Shown in pieces: positions 45,215 through 53,989 of a stretch of DNA of 64,000 nucleotides (its first letter is position 1; the number at the start of each line of letters is the position of its first letter). This stretch comes from an uncultured Alistipes sp. (GTDB taxonomy: Bacteria; Bacteroidota; Bacteroidia; Bacteroidales; Rikenellaceae), in the NCBI GenBank assembly GCA_910576555.1, contig CAJTIY010000001.1, positions 434,001 to 498,000 of the forward strand, read 5' to 3'. The notes under the pieces are model-generated. The model was given only the letters and a program-made list of their open reading frames with translations, did no database searches and had not been told where the DNA came from. The translations under genes were made by a program, and so were the position numbers.

Positions 45215-46405
45215 TTAAAGAGCGGGGAGTTCCACGGGGACCCACGTCGGCGTATCGCTGTCGTTGCCGTCGCTCGGACCGAACGTCAGATCGCTGCCGC
45301 GGCCCGTGCAGTCGCGCACGACGCGACCCATACCTTCGTTGAACTTCCAGTAGGCCACCAGACCCGGCGATGCGGGGTCGACGGCATAGATGTTCTGAGC
45401 GATCTCCTGCTCGCTGCGGGCGACGTTCCACACACGCAGCTCGGAGATCTGCGCCGGCAGCCAGCGGTCGTCGGAGTAGGAGTAACCCACATGACAGTTG
45501 TTGGCGAGCGACACCGCACGGCGGTCGCCGATGGTCGACGTCAGCTGGTAGACCAGCTTTCCGTTCTGGTAGTAGCGGCGGTCATTGCGCGAGCGGTCCC
45601 ACACGATGGCGATGTGCACCCACTCGTCGACCGGAAGACCCTTCACCTCGTTGGGACCGGGCCACTTCTCGCCCGGCGAGACGACCTGAAGCTGGTTGCG
45701 TTCGTAACCGCTGTCGCCCACACGCACGAGGAAGACGTTCTCGATACCGAACACCGTGCTGATCGCATCCGAACGGCCGGCGAGCCAGTCGCGGCTGCGC
45801 AGAAGCGCCTCGACGGTGATGGTCTCCATGTCGGAAATCATCGAATAGGCGCTGGCCGACCATTCGACCGGAGCCTTGAGCTTGGTGATGTCGGCCACCA
45901 CGTTGATGAGCGCGGCGCCGCGGACGACGAAGTAGACCGTGCGCTGGCTCTCGAGCACCTCGATGCCGTCGACGTGGGTAATGCTCACGGGCAGCACGTA
46001 ACGCAGCGTGCGGTCCAGTTCGCCCAGCTTGTCGAAGGTGATGCCGAAGTCGCCGCCCGTCACGTTGCCGGCGGTGATGACCGTCGTGTTCTCGGCGATC
46101 GACCAGTACTCCTCCGGAAGGGCGAAGGCGCGGTCGCCGTAGATCATGTTGTACTGCGCCGTCAGTTCGGGACGACCCTCGATGCGCACCTCGACGTCCC
46201 GCTTCGCGGGCTGCGCCATGCGCAACGTCATCGTGCGCGTCTGTGCGGGAGCGCCCGCCTCGATGAGCAGGTCGTCGGTCACGGGTGCGGACGAAATATA
46301 GAGTTTATTGTCGAAGTGATGCTTGTCGGGATCCTCGTTCTTGCAACCCGCCGTAAGGGCCGCAGCGAGGAGGAGAAGCACCGCGAAACGATTATTGAAT
46401 TTCAT
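45215..46405 (-). CDS. PUL surface lipoprotein: DUF1735 plus LamG-like (concanavalin fold) domain
   Basis: 396 residues, lipoprotein signal ending AALTAGCKNED. DUF1735 domain about 35-165. A LamG/pentraxin-like jelly roll occupies about 180-396, visible in VDEWVHIAIVWDRS, RRYYQNGKLVYQLTS, ISELRVWNVARSEQEIAQN and GLVAYWKFNEGMG. It is probably a surface glycan-binding protein. The gene order in the PUL (susC, susD, GH18-like, this, GH18, F5/8) resembles N-glycan PULs of Bacteroides. Confidence 0.85.
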   Translation of the reverse strand: MKFNNRFAVLLLLAAALTAGCKNEDPDKHHFDNKLYISSAPVTDDLLIEAGAPAQTRTMTLRMAQPAKRDVEVRIEGRPELTAQYNMIYGDRAFALPEEYWSIAENTTVITAGNVTGGDFGITFDKLGELDRTLRYVLPVSITHVDGIEVLESQRTVYFVVRGAALINVVADITKLKAPVEWSASAYSMISDMETITVEALLRSRDWLAGRSDAISTVFGIENVFLVRVGDSGYERNQLQVVSPGEKWPGPNEVKGLPVDEWVHIAIVWDRSRNDRRYYQNGKLVYQLTSTIGDRRAVSLANNCHVGYSYSDDRWLPAQISELRVWNVARSEQEIAQNIYAVDPASPGLVAYWKFNEGMGRVVRDCTGRGSDLTFGPSDGNDSDTPTWVPVELPAL

Positions 46406-46412
46406 AGCCGAA

Positions 46413-47471
46413 TCAGTTTTTTGATGAATTCATGATGAAGATGGCCTCGCGCAGGTGCGGATAGACACGCTGGCGGTTGAAGTAGTCGTTCTCCACATCC
46501 TTGACGAGCAGACCCGCCCGCGTATAGCCCGGCGAAGGCTGCATCATCCACTCGGCGGCACCGGCCACCGCACGGAGCTTGTTGCCCTGCTCGTCGAGCG
46601 TGCCGTAATACCCGAAGATCTTGTCCGTATCGTCGGGACGGATTTCGAGCGCCGTGACCACGATGCGGTCCGAAGGCACACCGGCTTTTTCCACCGCATC
46701 GAGCGCCTTGATGGTCAGATAGTCCTGATTGGCGGCGTTGTCCGTATCGACGATGATGCAGTCGCAGCTGCTGTCGGTGAGCATCGCCACATACTCGTCC
46801 AAGAGGTTCTCGGGACGGCCCATGAAGGCGACGAACGCCTGCTCGTGCTCGGCGCGCCAATCGCTCACGGCCGAGAGGAAGGCGTACTGACGGGCACGGT
46901 AAACGGGCATCTCCGATCCGCGGATGCTGATCAGCGGACGACCCGAATAGCCGAAGATCAGACCGTCGTAGCCATACTTGTCGCACAGCGCCAGATCGGC
47001 TGCCACGCACTCGGAGAAGTAAGCCAGCCCCTGCTGTTCGGTGAGCGACGGATCGGCTTCGACCATCTTGCTCCACGCGTTTTCGTAGGTTTCGAAAGCG
47101 AAGGTGTAAAGCACCTTCGTGCCCTTCCTGCGCACCTCGGCCATCTCCTTCGTCCATGCGGAATGGAGATTGTCGGGGTTGTTCAGCACGATGAAGTCCA
47201 CGCTGTCGGGCAGCGACGTGAGGTGCTGCGAGCGATGCGAGGGGGCCTCCTCGGCCGTATTGTTGAGCGTCGCGAAGACCAGCTTATGGTCGCCCGCCTT
47301 ATAGGCACGGAGCTCCTCGAGGTACCGGGCGTACAGTTCCGGATTCCGCTCCTCGAACGACGGGGTCTGGACTCCGAGGCTTTCGGGCTCGATCCAGTCG
47401 CCGCAGGCCGTCGTTGCGAGCGCAGCGAAGGCCGCGACGGATATCAGCAGTTTCTTGATAGTTCGGTTCAT
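46413..47471 (-). CDS. GH18-like lipoprotein lacking the catalytic acid (predicted surface glycan-binding protein)
   Basis: 352 residues, signal ending LATTACGDW. The barrel resembles EndoF/EndoH GH18: KGTKVLYTFAFETYENAW near 115, CDKYGYDGLIFGYSGRP near 163-179, and FVAFMGRPENLL near 215. At the position of the DGxDxDxE catalytic motif it reads DGLIFGYS, so the proton-donor Glu and its partner Asp are missing. It is therefore probably a non-hydrolytic glycan binder. It lies between susD and the LamG protein. The active GH18 is two genes downstream. Confidence 0.82.
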   Translation of the reverse strand: MNRTIKKLLISVAAFAALATTACGDWIEPESLGVQTPSFEERNPELYARYLEELRAYKAGDHKLVFATLNNTAEEAPSHRSQHLTSLPDSVDFIVLNNPDNLHSAWTKEMAEVRRKGTKVLYTFAFETYENAWSKMVEADPSLTEQQGLAYFSECVAADLALCDKYGYDGLIFGYSGRPLISIRGSEMPVYRARQYAFLSAVSDWRAEHEQAFVAFMGRPENLLDEYVAMLTDSSCDCIIVDTDNAANQDYLTIKALDAVEKAGVPSDRIVVTALEIRPDDTDKIFGYYGTLDEQGNKLRAVAGAAEWMMQPSPGYTRAGLLVKDVENDYFNRQRVYPHLREAIFIMNSSKN

Positions 47472-47497
47472 GTCGTTTTCTGTATCTTAATGGATAA

Positions 47498-49087
47498 TCA
47501 CTTGATGCGGGGGTTGCAGTCCCACCACAGCCGGGTCGACATACGGTCGGCTCCGCCGAGGTAGCTGTCCACCGCAGCCTGAATCATATCGCCGTTGGTT
47601 TCGTACTCGGCGAGCGGGTAAGCCACGCGACGTGCGCCCAGAGCCGGGTCGACATCGGCGTTGCGGTTGACGACCACCGGGAACAGACGCGGATAGCCCG
47701 TGCGGCGGTACTCGGCCCAAGCCTCGCTGCCGAGCGGGAAGTTGGCGATCCACTTCTGGGTGATGATCCGCTCGAGGTTCTCCTCGAAAGCGCCCGCACC
47801 GGCATCGTTCCATGCGATGGTCACCGACGACTGTGCCGGAGCGCTGTGTCCCAGACCGCCCGAATCGCGGTAATCGGCCGGCTGCATGTAGCGATCGGCA
47901 CAGTAGGCCTCCGCGCCCTGCAGGTTGAAGCGGGCGAACGACAGGGCGATACCCTGCTCGTAGAGCGAACGCGCATCGCCGCCCATCGCCCAGCCGCGCA
48001 GGGCGCCCTCGGCGCGCAGGAAGGAGGTCTCCGACGCGTTCATCCACATGATCGACGTGGCCGAAGTCACGTTGTAGGAGGAGTACTCGTCGACAAAGGT
48101 GCTCGACGGCACCGTAATGCCGCGACGCAGACCCACATAGCCGTTCGACATGCCGGGACCGGAGAAGGTCGACTGCGTGAGCATGGCGCTGCGGCGGGGA
48201 TCGCTGTAACCGTTCATGTAGGAGGAGATGTCGGCCGCCACCTTGTGGTCGCCCTTACCGGTCTTGTAGACATAGAAGCAGACGTAGAACGGATTGCCGT
48301 CCTTGCCGAAACCGGTGTACATGGCGTTGTCGTCGTTCGACGTCATCACGCCCACCTCCGAGTTGACGGCGCTTTCGGCCATCTCGCGGGCCAGCGTCTC
48401 GTCGGCATAGACCACGCGCATGGCCAGACGCAGCTTGAGCGAGTTGGCGAGCTTGCACCACTTCTCCAGACTGCCGCCGTAGAGTCGGTCGGCATCGGCG
48501 ATGATCGACTGCGTGCGGTTGGCCGTGAGCACGGCGATCGCCTCGTTCAGATCGGCGAACATCGCACGGTAGACGGTCTCCTCCGAATCGAGCGGAATCG
48601 ACTCGACATCGGTGCCCAGCGCCGTATAGGGAATGGGACCGTAGACATCGGCGACGCGGCTCAAGCCCATCACCTTGATCACCTTCGCCACGGCGATCGC
48701 ATTCTCGTCGGTGGTGATGTCGAGCAGCTCGAAATAGTTAGCGATGATCCGCTGGTAGATCGTCTCGTAGAAGACCTCCGACCAGTTCGTCGCAGGCAGG
48801 TAGGTAGCGAACGAATTGGAGTTGAAGTCGGCGTTGGCATCGGCGAAATAGCCGCCATAGACGCCCGCGAGCAGGATGTCGGTGAACTGACACTGGTTCA
48901 CGTCGGTGGGTACGACCCAGCTCTGCATCGTCGTGAGGAACGAACGCATGGCATAGCCGTCGCGATCCATCTCGTCGCCCGACACCTCGTAGGGGTTGCG
49001 GTTGATATCTTCGTAATTGGCCGTACAAGCGGCGGCGGCGAGGACCGACGTCGCAAGGAGGGCTTTCAGTGTTTTATTGAGTTTCAT
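47498..49087 (-). CDS. susD-like: SusD/RagB-family outer-membrane glycan-binding lipoprotein
   Basis: 529 residues from ATG 49087. Lipoprotein signal (ATSVLAAAACTANY, Cys near 21) followed by the SusD start YEDINRNPYEV. TPR-like helical core includes YFELLDITTDENAIAVAKVIKVMGLSRVADVYGPIPYTALG in pieces near 115-155, and SLEKWCKLANSLKLRLAMRV near 205. The C-terminal RIITQKWIANFPLGSEAWAEYRRTGYP near 460 is typical of the SusD-like_2 group. It forms the lid of the SusC transporter and is 14 bases downstream of it. Confidence 0.95.
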   Translation of the reverse strand: MKLNKTLKALLATSVLAAAACTANYEDINRNPYEVSGDEMDRDGYAMRSFLTTMQSWVVPTDVNQCQFTDILLAGVYGGYFADANADFNSNSFATYLPATNWSEVFYETIYQRIIANYFELLDITTDENAIAVAKVIKVMGLSRVADVYGPIPYTALGTDVESIPLDSEETVYRAMFADLNEAIAVLTANRTQSIIADADRLYGGSLEKWCKLANSLKLRLAMRVVYADETLAREMAESAVNSEVGVMTSNDDNAMYTGFGKDGNPFYVCFYVYKTGKGDHKVAADISSYMNGYSDPRRSAMLTQSTFSGPGMSNGYVGLRRGITVPSSTFVDEYSSYNVTSATSIMWMNASETSFLRAEGALRGWAMGGDARSLYEQGIALSFARFNLQGAEAYCADRYMQPADYRDSGGLGHSAPAQSSVTIAWNDAGAGAFEENLERIITQKWIANFPLGSEAWAEYRRTGYPRLFPVVVNRNADVDPALGARRVAYPLAEYETNGDMIQAAVDSYLGGADRMSTRLWWDCNPRIK

Positions 49088-49101
49088 TGCGTTTGGTCGT
49101 T

Positions 49102-52100
49102 TTAGAATTTGAGACGCACGTTGAACCCGATGCTGCGCAACGAAGGCATCATAAAATAGTCGATGCCCTGATAGTAGTTGCTCGTCGTGGCCACGGCTTC
49201 GGGATCGAACGGCGCCTTGTTGTAGATCATCCACAGGTTGCGGCCGACGAGCGAGAAGGTCAGCTCGCAGAGGCCGCCCAGCGTCTTGCGCGGGATGGTG
49301 TAGCCGATCGAAGCCTCCTGCAGGCGGACGTTCGTCGCCGAATAGGTGTAGTACTGCGGAACCACGTCGCCGCCGGCGATCGTACGATACCACGTCTGTG
49401 CGTCGACGCGGTCGCTGCCGTTGATCACGACGCCTCCGCGATCGCGGGCATCGGCCGAAGCGCCCGAAACGCCGTAGTAGTCCATCGCGGCCTGCGTGCG
49501 CGAGAAGGCCACGCCGCCCAGACGCGCCGAGACGAGGAAGCCGAAGTTGAAGTTGCCCCAGCGGAAGTCGTTGCGCCAGCCCAGATTGGCATCGGGGAAT
49601 ACCGAGCCGAGCTTGATATACTCCTTCGTATTGGTTTTGTTATCCACATTGAGGCTGCCGTCGCGGTCGACGTAGATGTCGCCGTTCGAGTCGCGGAGCA
49701 GGTCGGCACGCGAGTAGATATCGCCCAGCGAACCGCCCTCGCGCAGCATGAAGCGCGCGTTGCCCAGATGGCCCACCACCAGATCGTCGATGTTGTAGGG
49801 ACGACCCGTATTGGGGTTGATGACGTTCTTGCCCAGCTCCATGATGCGGTTGCTGTTCGAGCTGGCCGTGAAGTTGGTGTCCCACGCGAAGTTGCGCCAC
49901 TCGTTCGAGTAGCCCAGCGCGAGCTCGAAACCGCGGTTGCGGACGTCGCCCGACTGCACGTAGACGGCGCTGTACTTCGAGCTGGCGGGAATACCCGTGT
50001 TGAAGGTCTGGTTGACCGTACGCGTGTTATAGTAGGAGACGTCGAGGTTGAAGTGGCGCAGGAAGCGCATCGTGAGACCCACCTCGAACGACTTCGTGCG
50101 CTCGGGCTTGAGGTCGTACATGGGATTCTGCGTCGAGAGGCTCCAGCTGTTGGTCGAGGAGTTCCACGAACGCGTCGGATTGGCGTAGAAGCGCGAGAAG
50201 GCGAGACCCACCGATGCGTACGAGGCGCGCAGCTTCAGGTAGGAGAGGTTCTTCGGCATGTTGGGGATGATCTCCGACACGACGACCGAAGCACCCACCG
50301 ACGGGTAGAAGAACGACGAATTGACCGAGTTGGGACCCGCAAGCTGCGAAGGCCAGTCGTTGCGGCCCGTCACCGTGAGGTAGTAGGCCCCCTTGAAGCC
50401 GACTTCGGCCGAGAAGAAGATCGACTGCGACTGCTCGCGCCAACCGATCTGGTCGCGGACGGTGCCCGACGCCGAGAGGTTCTGCACGTTGAAGACGTTG
50501 GGGATGTTGTTCGGCTCCTTGATCTCGTTGCCGTCCTTGTCGAAGCCGATCGTAGCGCCGTAGGCGATCGGACCGCGCACCTTGAGGGCGTCGGACTGCA
50601 TGTCGGAGATCGAGGCGCCGACGTTGGCCTGCAGCGACCAGTCGTCGCCGAAGGTCTTGTTGATGTTGAGCATCACGTCGCCGTAGGTCTGCTTGTCGTT
50701 GGTCTTCGTGATGCCGTAGAGGCCGTTGGGCGAAGAACCGGCGAGCAGCAGGTTGGTCGAAGCGTAGTACTTCTCCGTGAAGGTGCTGTTGGCATTGTCG
50801 ATGCGGATACGCCCGGCCACCGACAGCCAGTCGAGGATGCGGTAGGTCAGCGACGCATTGAGCATGTAACGGTCCTTGCGCGTCTCGCGCAGATTGCGGT
50901 AGTTGATCCAGTAGGGGTTCTGCATCTGGTAACCGTCCTGTCCCATCGTTGGCCACCACTGCGTGGAGATGCGGCGCGCGGGATCCCAACGCTCGAACAT
51001 CTCGATATCGGCCCAGTCGGCGCCGCGCGGGAAGAGATAGGCGCTCACCAGCGGGTTGGAGTAGACGCCCTGATTGATCATGTTGCGGTCCTTCTGGATG
51101 ATGTAGCTGGCGCCCAGATCGAGCAGCAGCTTCTCGTTGAGGAAGTTGGTCGTATTGCGCAACGTGAAGTTGTAGCGGTCGTAACCGTTGTTGGGCACGA
51201 TGCCCCGCGAATTGACGGCACCGGCCGACAGGTAGGTCTGGTTACGCTCCGTACCGGTCGAGAAGGTAACCGTCTCGGTACCGACGACGCCCGTCTGGAA
51301 ATAATCCTCCGCGGGGTCGTAGCCGCGGTAGTTGAGCTTGTTGAGCTTCGCGCCCCACGACAGGACGTCGTTGGTCTGGCCCGAAAGCAGATCGCCCGTT
51401 CCGTAGCGGGTCTGGAAGACCGGCATGACGAAGGGCGACAGTACCTCGGTGTTGCTCGACAGCGTGACGGTGGTCACACCCGCCTTACCCTTCTTCGTGG
51501 TGATGATGATGGCGCCGTTGGCGGCATCCGAACCGTAGAGGGCCGCTGCGGCCGCACCCGAAAGCACGGTCATCGACTCGATATCCTCGGGATTGATGTC
51601 GGCGATGGCCTCCGACGAACCCTGCGAGCCGAACTCCTCGCTGCCGTCGCTGCGGAAGTTGCACATGGGCACGCCGTCGATCACGTAAAGCGCATTGGAC
51701 GACTGCTCGATGGACTTGGCACCGCGCATGACCACCTTCGAGGCGCCGCCGACACCCGACGACGAGGCGTTGATGTTCAGACCGGCGACCTTGCCGTTGA
51801 GCGCATTGATGAAGTTGGCGTTCTTCACGCCGACGATATCGTCGCTCGCGACCTGCTGGGCGTTGTACGAAAGGGCCTTCTCCGAGCGCTTGATGCCGAG
51901 GGCGGTCACCACGACGGCGTCGACGCTCACGGCCGACTCGACGAGCGTGAAGTCGATCGTCGTACGGGATCCCACCGTGATCTCGACGGGATCATAACCC
52001 AAATAGCTGACCGTCAGTACGGCGTTGGCAGCCGGGGGGGGGACTTGCAGCGAATAGCGACCGTCGACATCGGTGTTCGTACCTACGGTGGTACCCTTCA

Positions 52101-52506
52101 CCACGACGGCCGCGCCGATGATCGTCTGTCCCTTGTTGTCGACGATACGGCCCGACACGCGGCGGGGTTCGGCCGCCTCGGTCCGGTTTTGCGAAATGAC
52201 GATGTGCTTGGCATCGATTTTGAACGCGATGTTCCGGTCGGCGAACAGCGCGGTAAGGACATCGGTGATGCTCTTGTCCGCGACGTCGATGCTGACATGC
52301 TGCCGCACGTCGACATCCTTGTTCAGGAACACGTACTTGGTTTGCTGCTCCAGATGGCGCATGACGCGCTCGATGGGAACGTCGTTCATCTTGACGGTCA
52401 CGCGTTCCGCGTTCTGCGCCGAAACCGTAGCGACTCCGATGCAGCAGCAAAGCAGCAAAGCGCATCGAAACAGCGTCCGGATTTTGCAGAATACTGTTTT
52501 ATTCAT
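49102..52506 (-). CDS. susC-like: SusC/RagA-family TonB-dependent transporter with N-terminal STN signalling domain
   Basis: 1134 residues from ATG 52506. Signal peptide to about residue 30, STN domain about 32-105 (VTVKMNDVPIERVMRHLEQQ), carboxypeptidase-like domain about 112-190 (VSGRIVDNKGQTIIGAAVVVKG), plug from about 200 (VVVTALGIKRSEKALSYNAQQV) and a 22-strand barrel to the terminal Phe (IGFNVRLKF). The STN domain links ligand binding to the FecR anti-sigma encoded just upstream. A C9 tract on the coding strand (52034-52042) lies in the VPPPAA segment of the carboxypeptidase-like domain. An antisense RNA appears to be encoded across its leader. Confidence 0.96.
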   Translation of the reverse strand: MNKTVFCKIRTLFRCALLLCCCIGVATVSAQNAERVTVKMNDVPIERVMRHLEQQTKYVFLNKDVDVRQHVSIDVADKSITDVLTALFADRNIAFKIDAKHIVISQNRTEAAEPRRVSGRIVDNKGQTIIGAAVVVKGTTVGTNTDVDGRYSLQVPPPAANAVLTVSYLGYDPVEITVGSRTTIDFTLVESAVSVDAVVVTALGIKRSEKALSYNAQQVASDDIVGVKNANFINALNGKVAGLNINASSSGVGGASKVVMRGAKSIEQSSNALYVIDGVPMCNFRSDGSEEFGSQGSSEAIADINPEDIESMTVLSGAAAAALYGSDAANGAIIITTKKGKAGVTTVTLSSNTEVLSPFVMPVFQTRYGTGDLLSGQTNDVLSWGAKLNKLNYRGYDPAEDYFQTGVVGTETVTFSTGTERNQTYLSAGAVNSRGIVPNNGYDRYNFTLRNTTNFLNEKLLLDLGASYIIQKDRNMINQGVYSNPLVSAYLFPRGADWADIEMFERWDPARRISTQWWPTMGQDGYQMQNPYWINYRNLRETRKDRYMLNASLTYRILDWLSVAGRIRIDNANSTFTEKYYASTNLLLAGSSPNGLYGITKTNDKQTYGDVMLNINKTFGDDWSLQANVGASISDMQSDALKVRGPIAYGATIGFDKDGNEIKEPNNIPNVFNVQNLSASGTVRDQIGWREQSQSIFFSAEVGFKGAYYLTVTGRNDWPSQLAGPNSVNSSFFYPSVGASVVVSEIIPNMPKNLSYLKLRASYASVGLAFSRFYANPTRSWNSSTNSWSLSTQNPMYDLKPERTKSFEVGLTMRFLRHFNLDVSYYNTRTVNQTFNTGIPASSKYSAVYVQSGDVRNRGFELALGYSNEWRNFAWDTNFTASSNSNRIMELGKNVINPNTGRPYNIDDLVVGHLGNARFMLREGGSLGDIYSRADLLRDSNGDIYVDRDGSLNVDNKTNTKEYIKLGSVFPDANLGWRNDFRWGNFNFGFLVSARLGGVAFSRTQAAMDYYGVSGASADARDRGGVVINGSDRVDAQTWYRTIAGGDVVPQYYTYSATNVRLQEASIGYTIPRKTLGGLCELTFSLVGRNLWMIYNKAPFDPEAVATTSNYYQGIDYFMMPSLRSIGFNVRLKF

Positions 52507-52513
52507 ACTTTTG
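52483..52513 (+). promoter_or_regulatory. promoter antisense to susC start
   Basis: TTTG at 52483-52486, a 19-base spacer, TACTTTTG at 52506-52513. It is a perfect match to the Bacteroidetes promoter, pointing away from susC across its leader. Confidence 0.8.
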
Positions 52514-52517
52514 TAAG

Positions 52518-52601
52518 AAAATAAGATAATTAGGTTAATCGTAAGTTCATTCGGCCGATTATCTTTCCCCTGAAGATATGCAACATCTTCGGGGTTTTTT
52601 A
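52518..52601 (+). ncRNA. predicted cis-antisense small RNA in the susC leader (DonS-like)
   Basis: A complete promoter (52483-52513) is followed by an intrinsic terminator: stem cccc(t)gaagat/atcttcgggg at 52567-52594, then T6 to 52600. The predicted RNA is about 80 nt and has an internal 6-bp hairpin (taatcg/cgatta). It would be complementary to the susC 5' untranslated region. Cis-encoded antisense RNAs of this size, place and orientation repress SusC genes in ECF/anti-sigma-controlled PULs of Bacteroides (DonS in an N-glycan PUL of B. fragilis, as I recall). There is no direct evidence of expression. Confidence 0.7.
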
Positions 52602-52714
52602 GCCCTTTTTCGCTCCCTCGGATCACATCATAGGCACTGTTCGTTTTTCGGTATCATTCGGTTTTAGGGTCTTCGACATTTGCGGACCGGCATCCGGCGA
52701 AGCATGCCGACCCT

Positions 52715-53689
52715 CTATCGTATCGTAATCGTATTGGTCTCCGTATCTTTCGTATAGGTGAAATCGCAGGCCTGCTGCAGCATCTTCAGAGCGAAATCGA
52801 TACCCTCCGAGATGCGGATCTTACCGCTGGCGAAGCCGATCGAAGGGAGCGTCGGACGGTCGAGTACGATGGTGACGCTGTAGGCATTCTCGAAACGCGC
52901 CATCAGCTCGTCGAAGCCTACCCGGCCGATGCTGATGAAACCCTCCGTCCAGCAGAGCGCATCCAGATCGGCCCGCGTGCCGCGCACCAGCCGGTTGCCG
53001 ACGAGCGACACCGACTCGCTGGAATGCAGCACCACCTGCTCGCGATCGCCGTCGAGCAGATTCGTGACGCGCACCTTGCCCTCGACGAGCGTCGTCGTGA
53101 ACCGTCCCCGCTCGTCGTCGGCATAGACGTCGAAGGTCGTACCCAGCACTTCGACCTCCGAAGCGAAGGTCTCCACCACGAAGGGGTGGCGCGCGTCGTG
53201 CGTCACTTCGAACAAGGCCTCGCCCGTCAGGCGGACCCGCCGCCGGTCTTTGGCGAAGACGAGCGGATACTCGATGCGCGAACCTCCGTTGAGACACACC
53301 GACGTACCGTCGGCAAGCGTCATTGACATCCGCTGCCCGGCGGGCACCTCCACCGCCTGCATCCGCACGGCCATATCGCGGTAGAGACTCTCCTTGCCGA
53401 CCAGACCGCCCGCATAGCCGGCACCGACGATCAGCGCGACGGCGGCCGCCGCACGGATGCACGTGCGCACGATGCGGCGTCGCAGCAACAGCCGCGACAT
53501 GCGGCGGTCGGCCTCGGCGCGCAGACGCTCCTGCTGCAGCGTCATGGCGTTGAAAATCAGATGCGCAGCATCGAATTCACGCTGATGGCCCGCATCTTCG
53601 CGCAGCCATCTCTCGATTTTCGCCACCTCCTCGGGGGCGGCTTCGTCGCTGAAATAGCGATACAACAATTCGTCGTCGATATCGTTCAT
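52715..53689 (-). CDS. FecR-family anti-sigma factor
   Basis: 324 residues from ATG 53689. N-terminal cytoplasmic sigma-binding helices (YRYFSDEAAPEEVAKIERWL), one membrane segment at about 80-100 (AAAAVALIVGAGYAGGLVG), a periplasmic FecR domain (VPAGQRMSMTLADGTSVCLNGGS near 115-137, then TGEALFEVTHDARHPFVVET) and the C-terminal STN-contacting domain (GRVGFDELMARFENAYSVTI). It inhibits the ECF sigma until the SusC STN domain signals glycan binding. The gene lies upstream of susC on the same strand. Confidence 0.93.
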   Translation of the reverse strand: MNDIDDELLYRYFSDEAAPEEVAKIERWLREDAGHQREFDAAHLIFNAMTLQQERLRAEADRRMSRLLLRRRIVRTCIRAAAAVALIVGAGYAGGLVGKESLYRDMAVRMQAVEVPAGQRMSMTLADGTSVCLNGGSRIEYPLVFAKDRRRVRLTGEALFEVTHDARHPFVVETFASEVEVLGTTFDVYADDERGRFTTTLVEGKVRVTNLLDGDREQVVLHSSESVSLVGNRLVRGTRADLDALCWTEGFISIGRVGFDELMARFENAYSVTIVLDRPTLPSIGFASGKIRISEGIDFALKMLQQACDFTYTKDTETNTITIR

Positions 53690-53902
53690 AACACTGGATA
53701 GACGACCCAACAGGCCCTGTTTACACGAAAAAAAGGCCTTTTTGGAATAAAAAATATTTTAACGAATTAATTCAATTATTTTAATTATTTAAACCGATGA
53801 TTTATAGAACTTTGCACGCTATGACACCGACTACGGAGAAACCCTTCCGAGGGTGCGGCCGGAGCGGCGGGCGGAAGAGTTGGAAAAAAGCGAATAAACC
53901 GC

Positions 53903-53910
53903 TATTTTTG
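53903..53910 (+). promoter_or_regulatory. promoter -7 box of the ECF sigma gene
   Basis: TATTTTTG. An ATG at 53912 lies too close to be translated from this promoter, which favours the start at 53990. The divergent 53690-53900 region is AT-rich, and I cannot identify the anti-sigma promoter there. Confidence 0.65.
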
Positions 53911-53989
53911 CATGGATAAAACGTCCGCCGCGAGCAGCGTCCCCTCCCCAAACCGCATCGCCCGCGCGCGGTCCGACAAAAGGCACTCG

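Noticed and set aside
41867..46435. 1522-codon open frame on the plus strand opposite the PUL lipoprotein genes
   Set aside because: It is antisense to well-supported genes; high GC in third codon positions removes stops on the opposite strand. Composition (Arg, His, Asp, Val) is that of a shadow frame, with no family motif.
49087..52524. 1145-codon plus-strand frame opposite susC
   Set aside because: Shadow of susC. The genuine plus-strand feature here is the short antisense RNA, not a protein.
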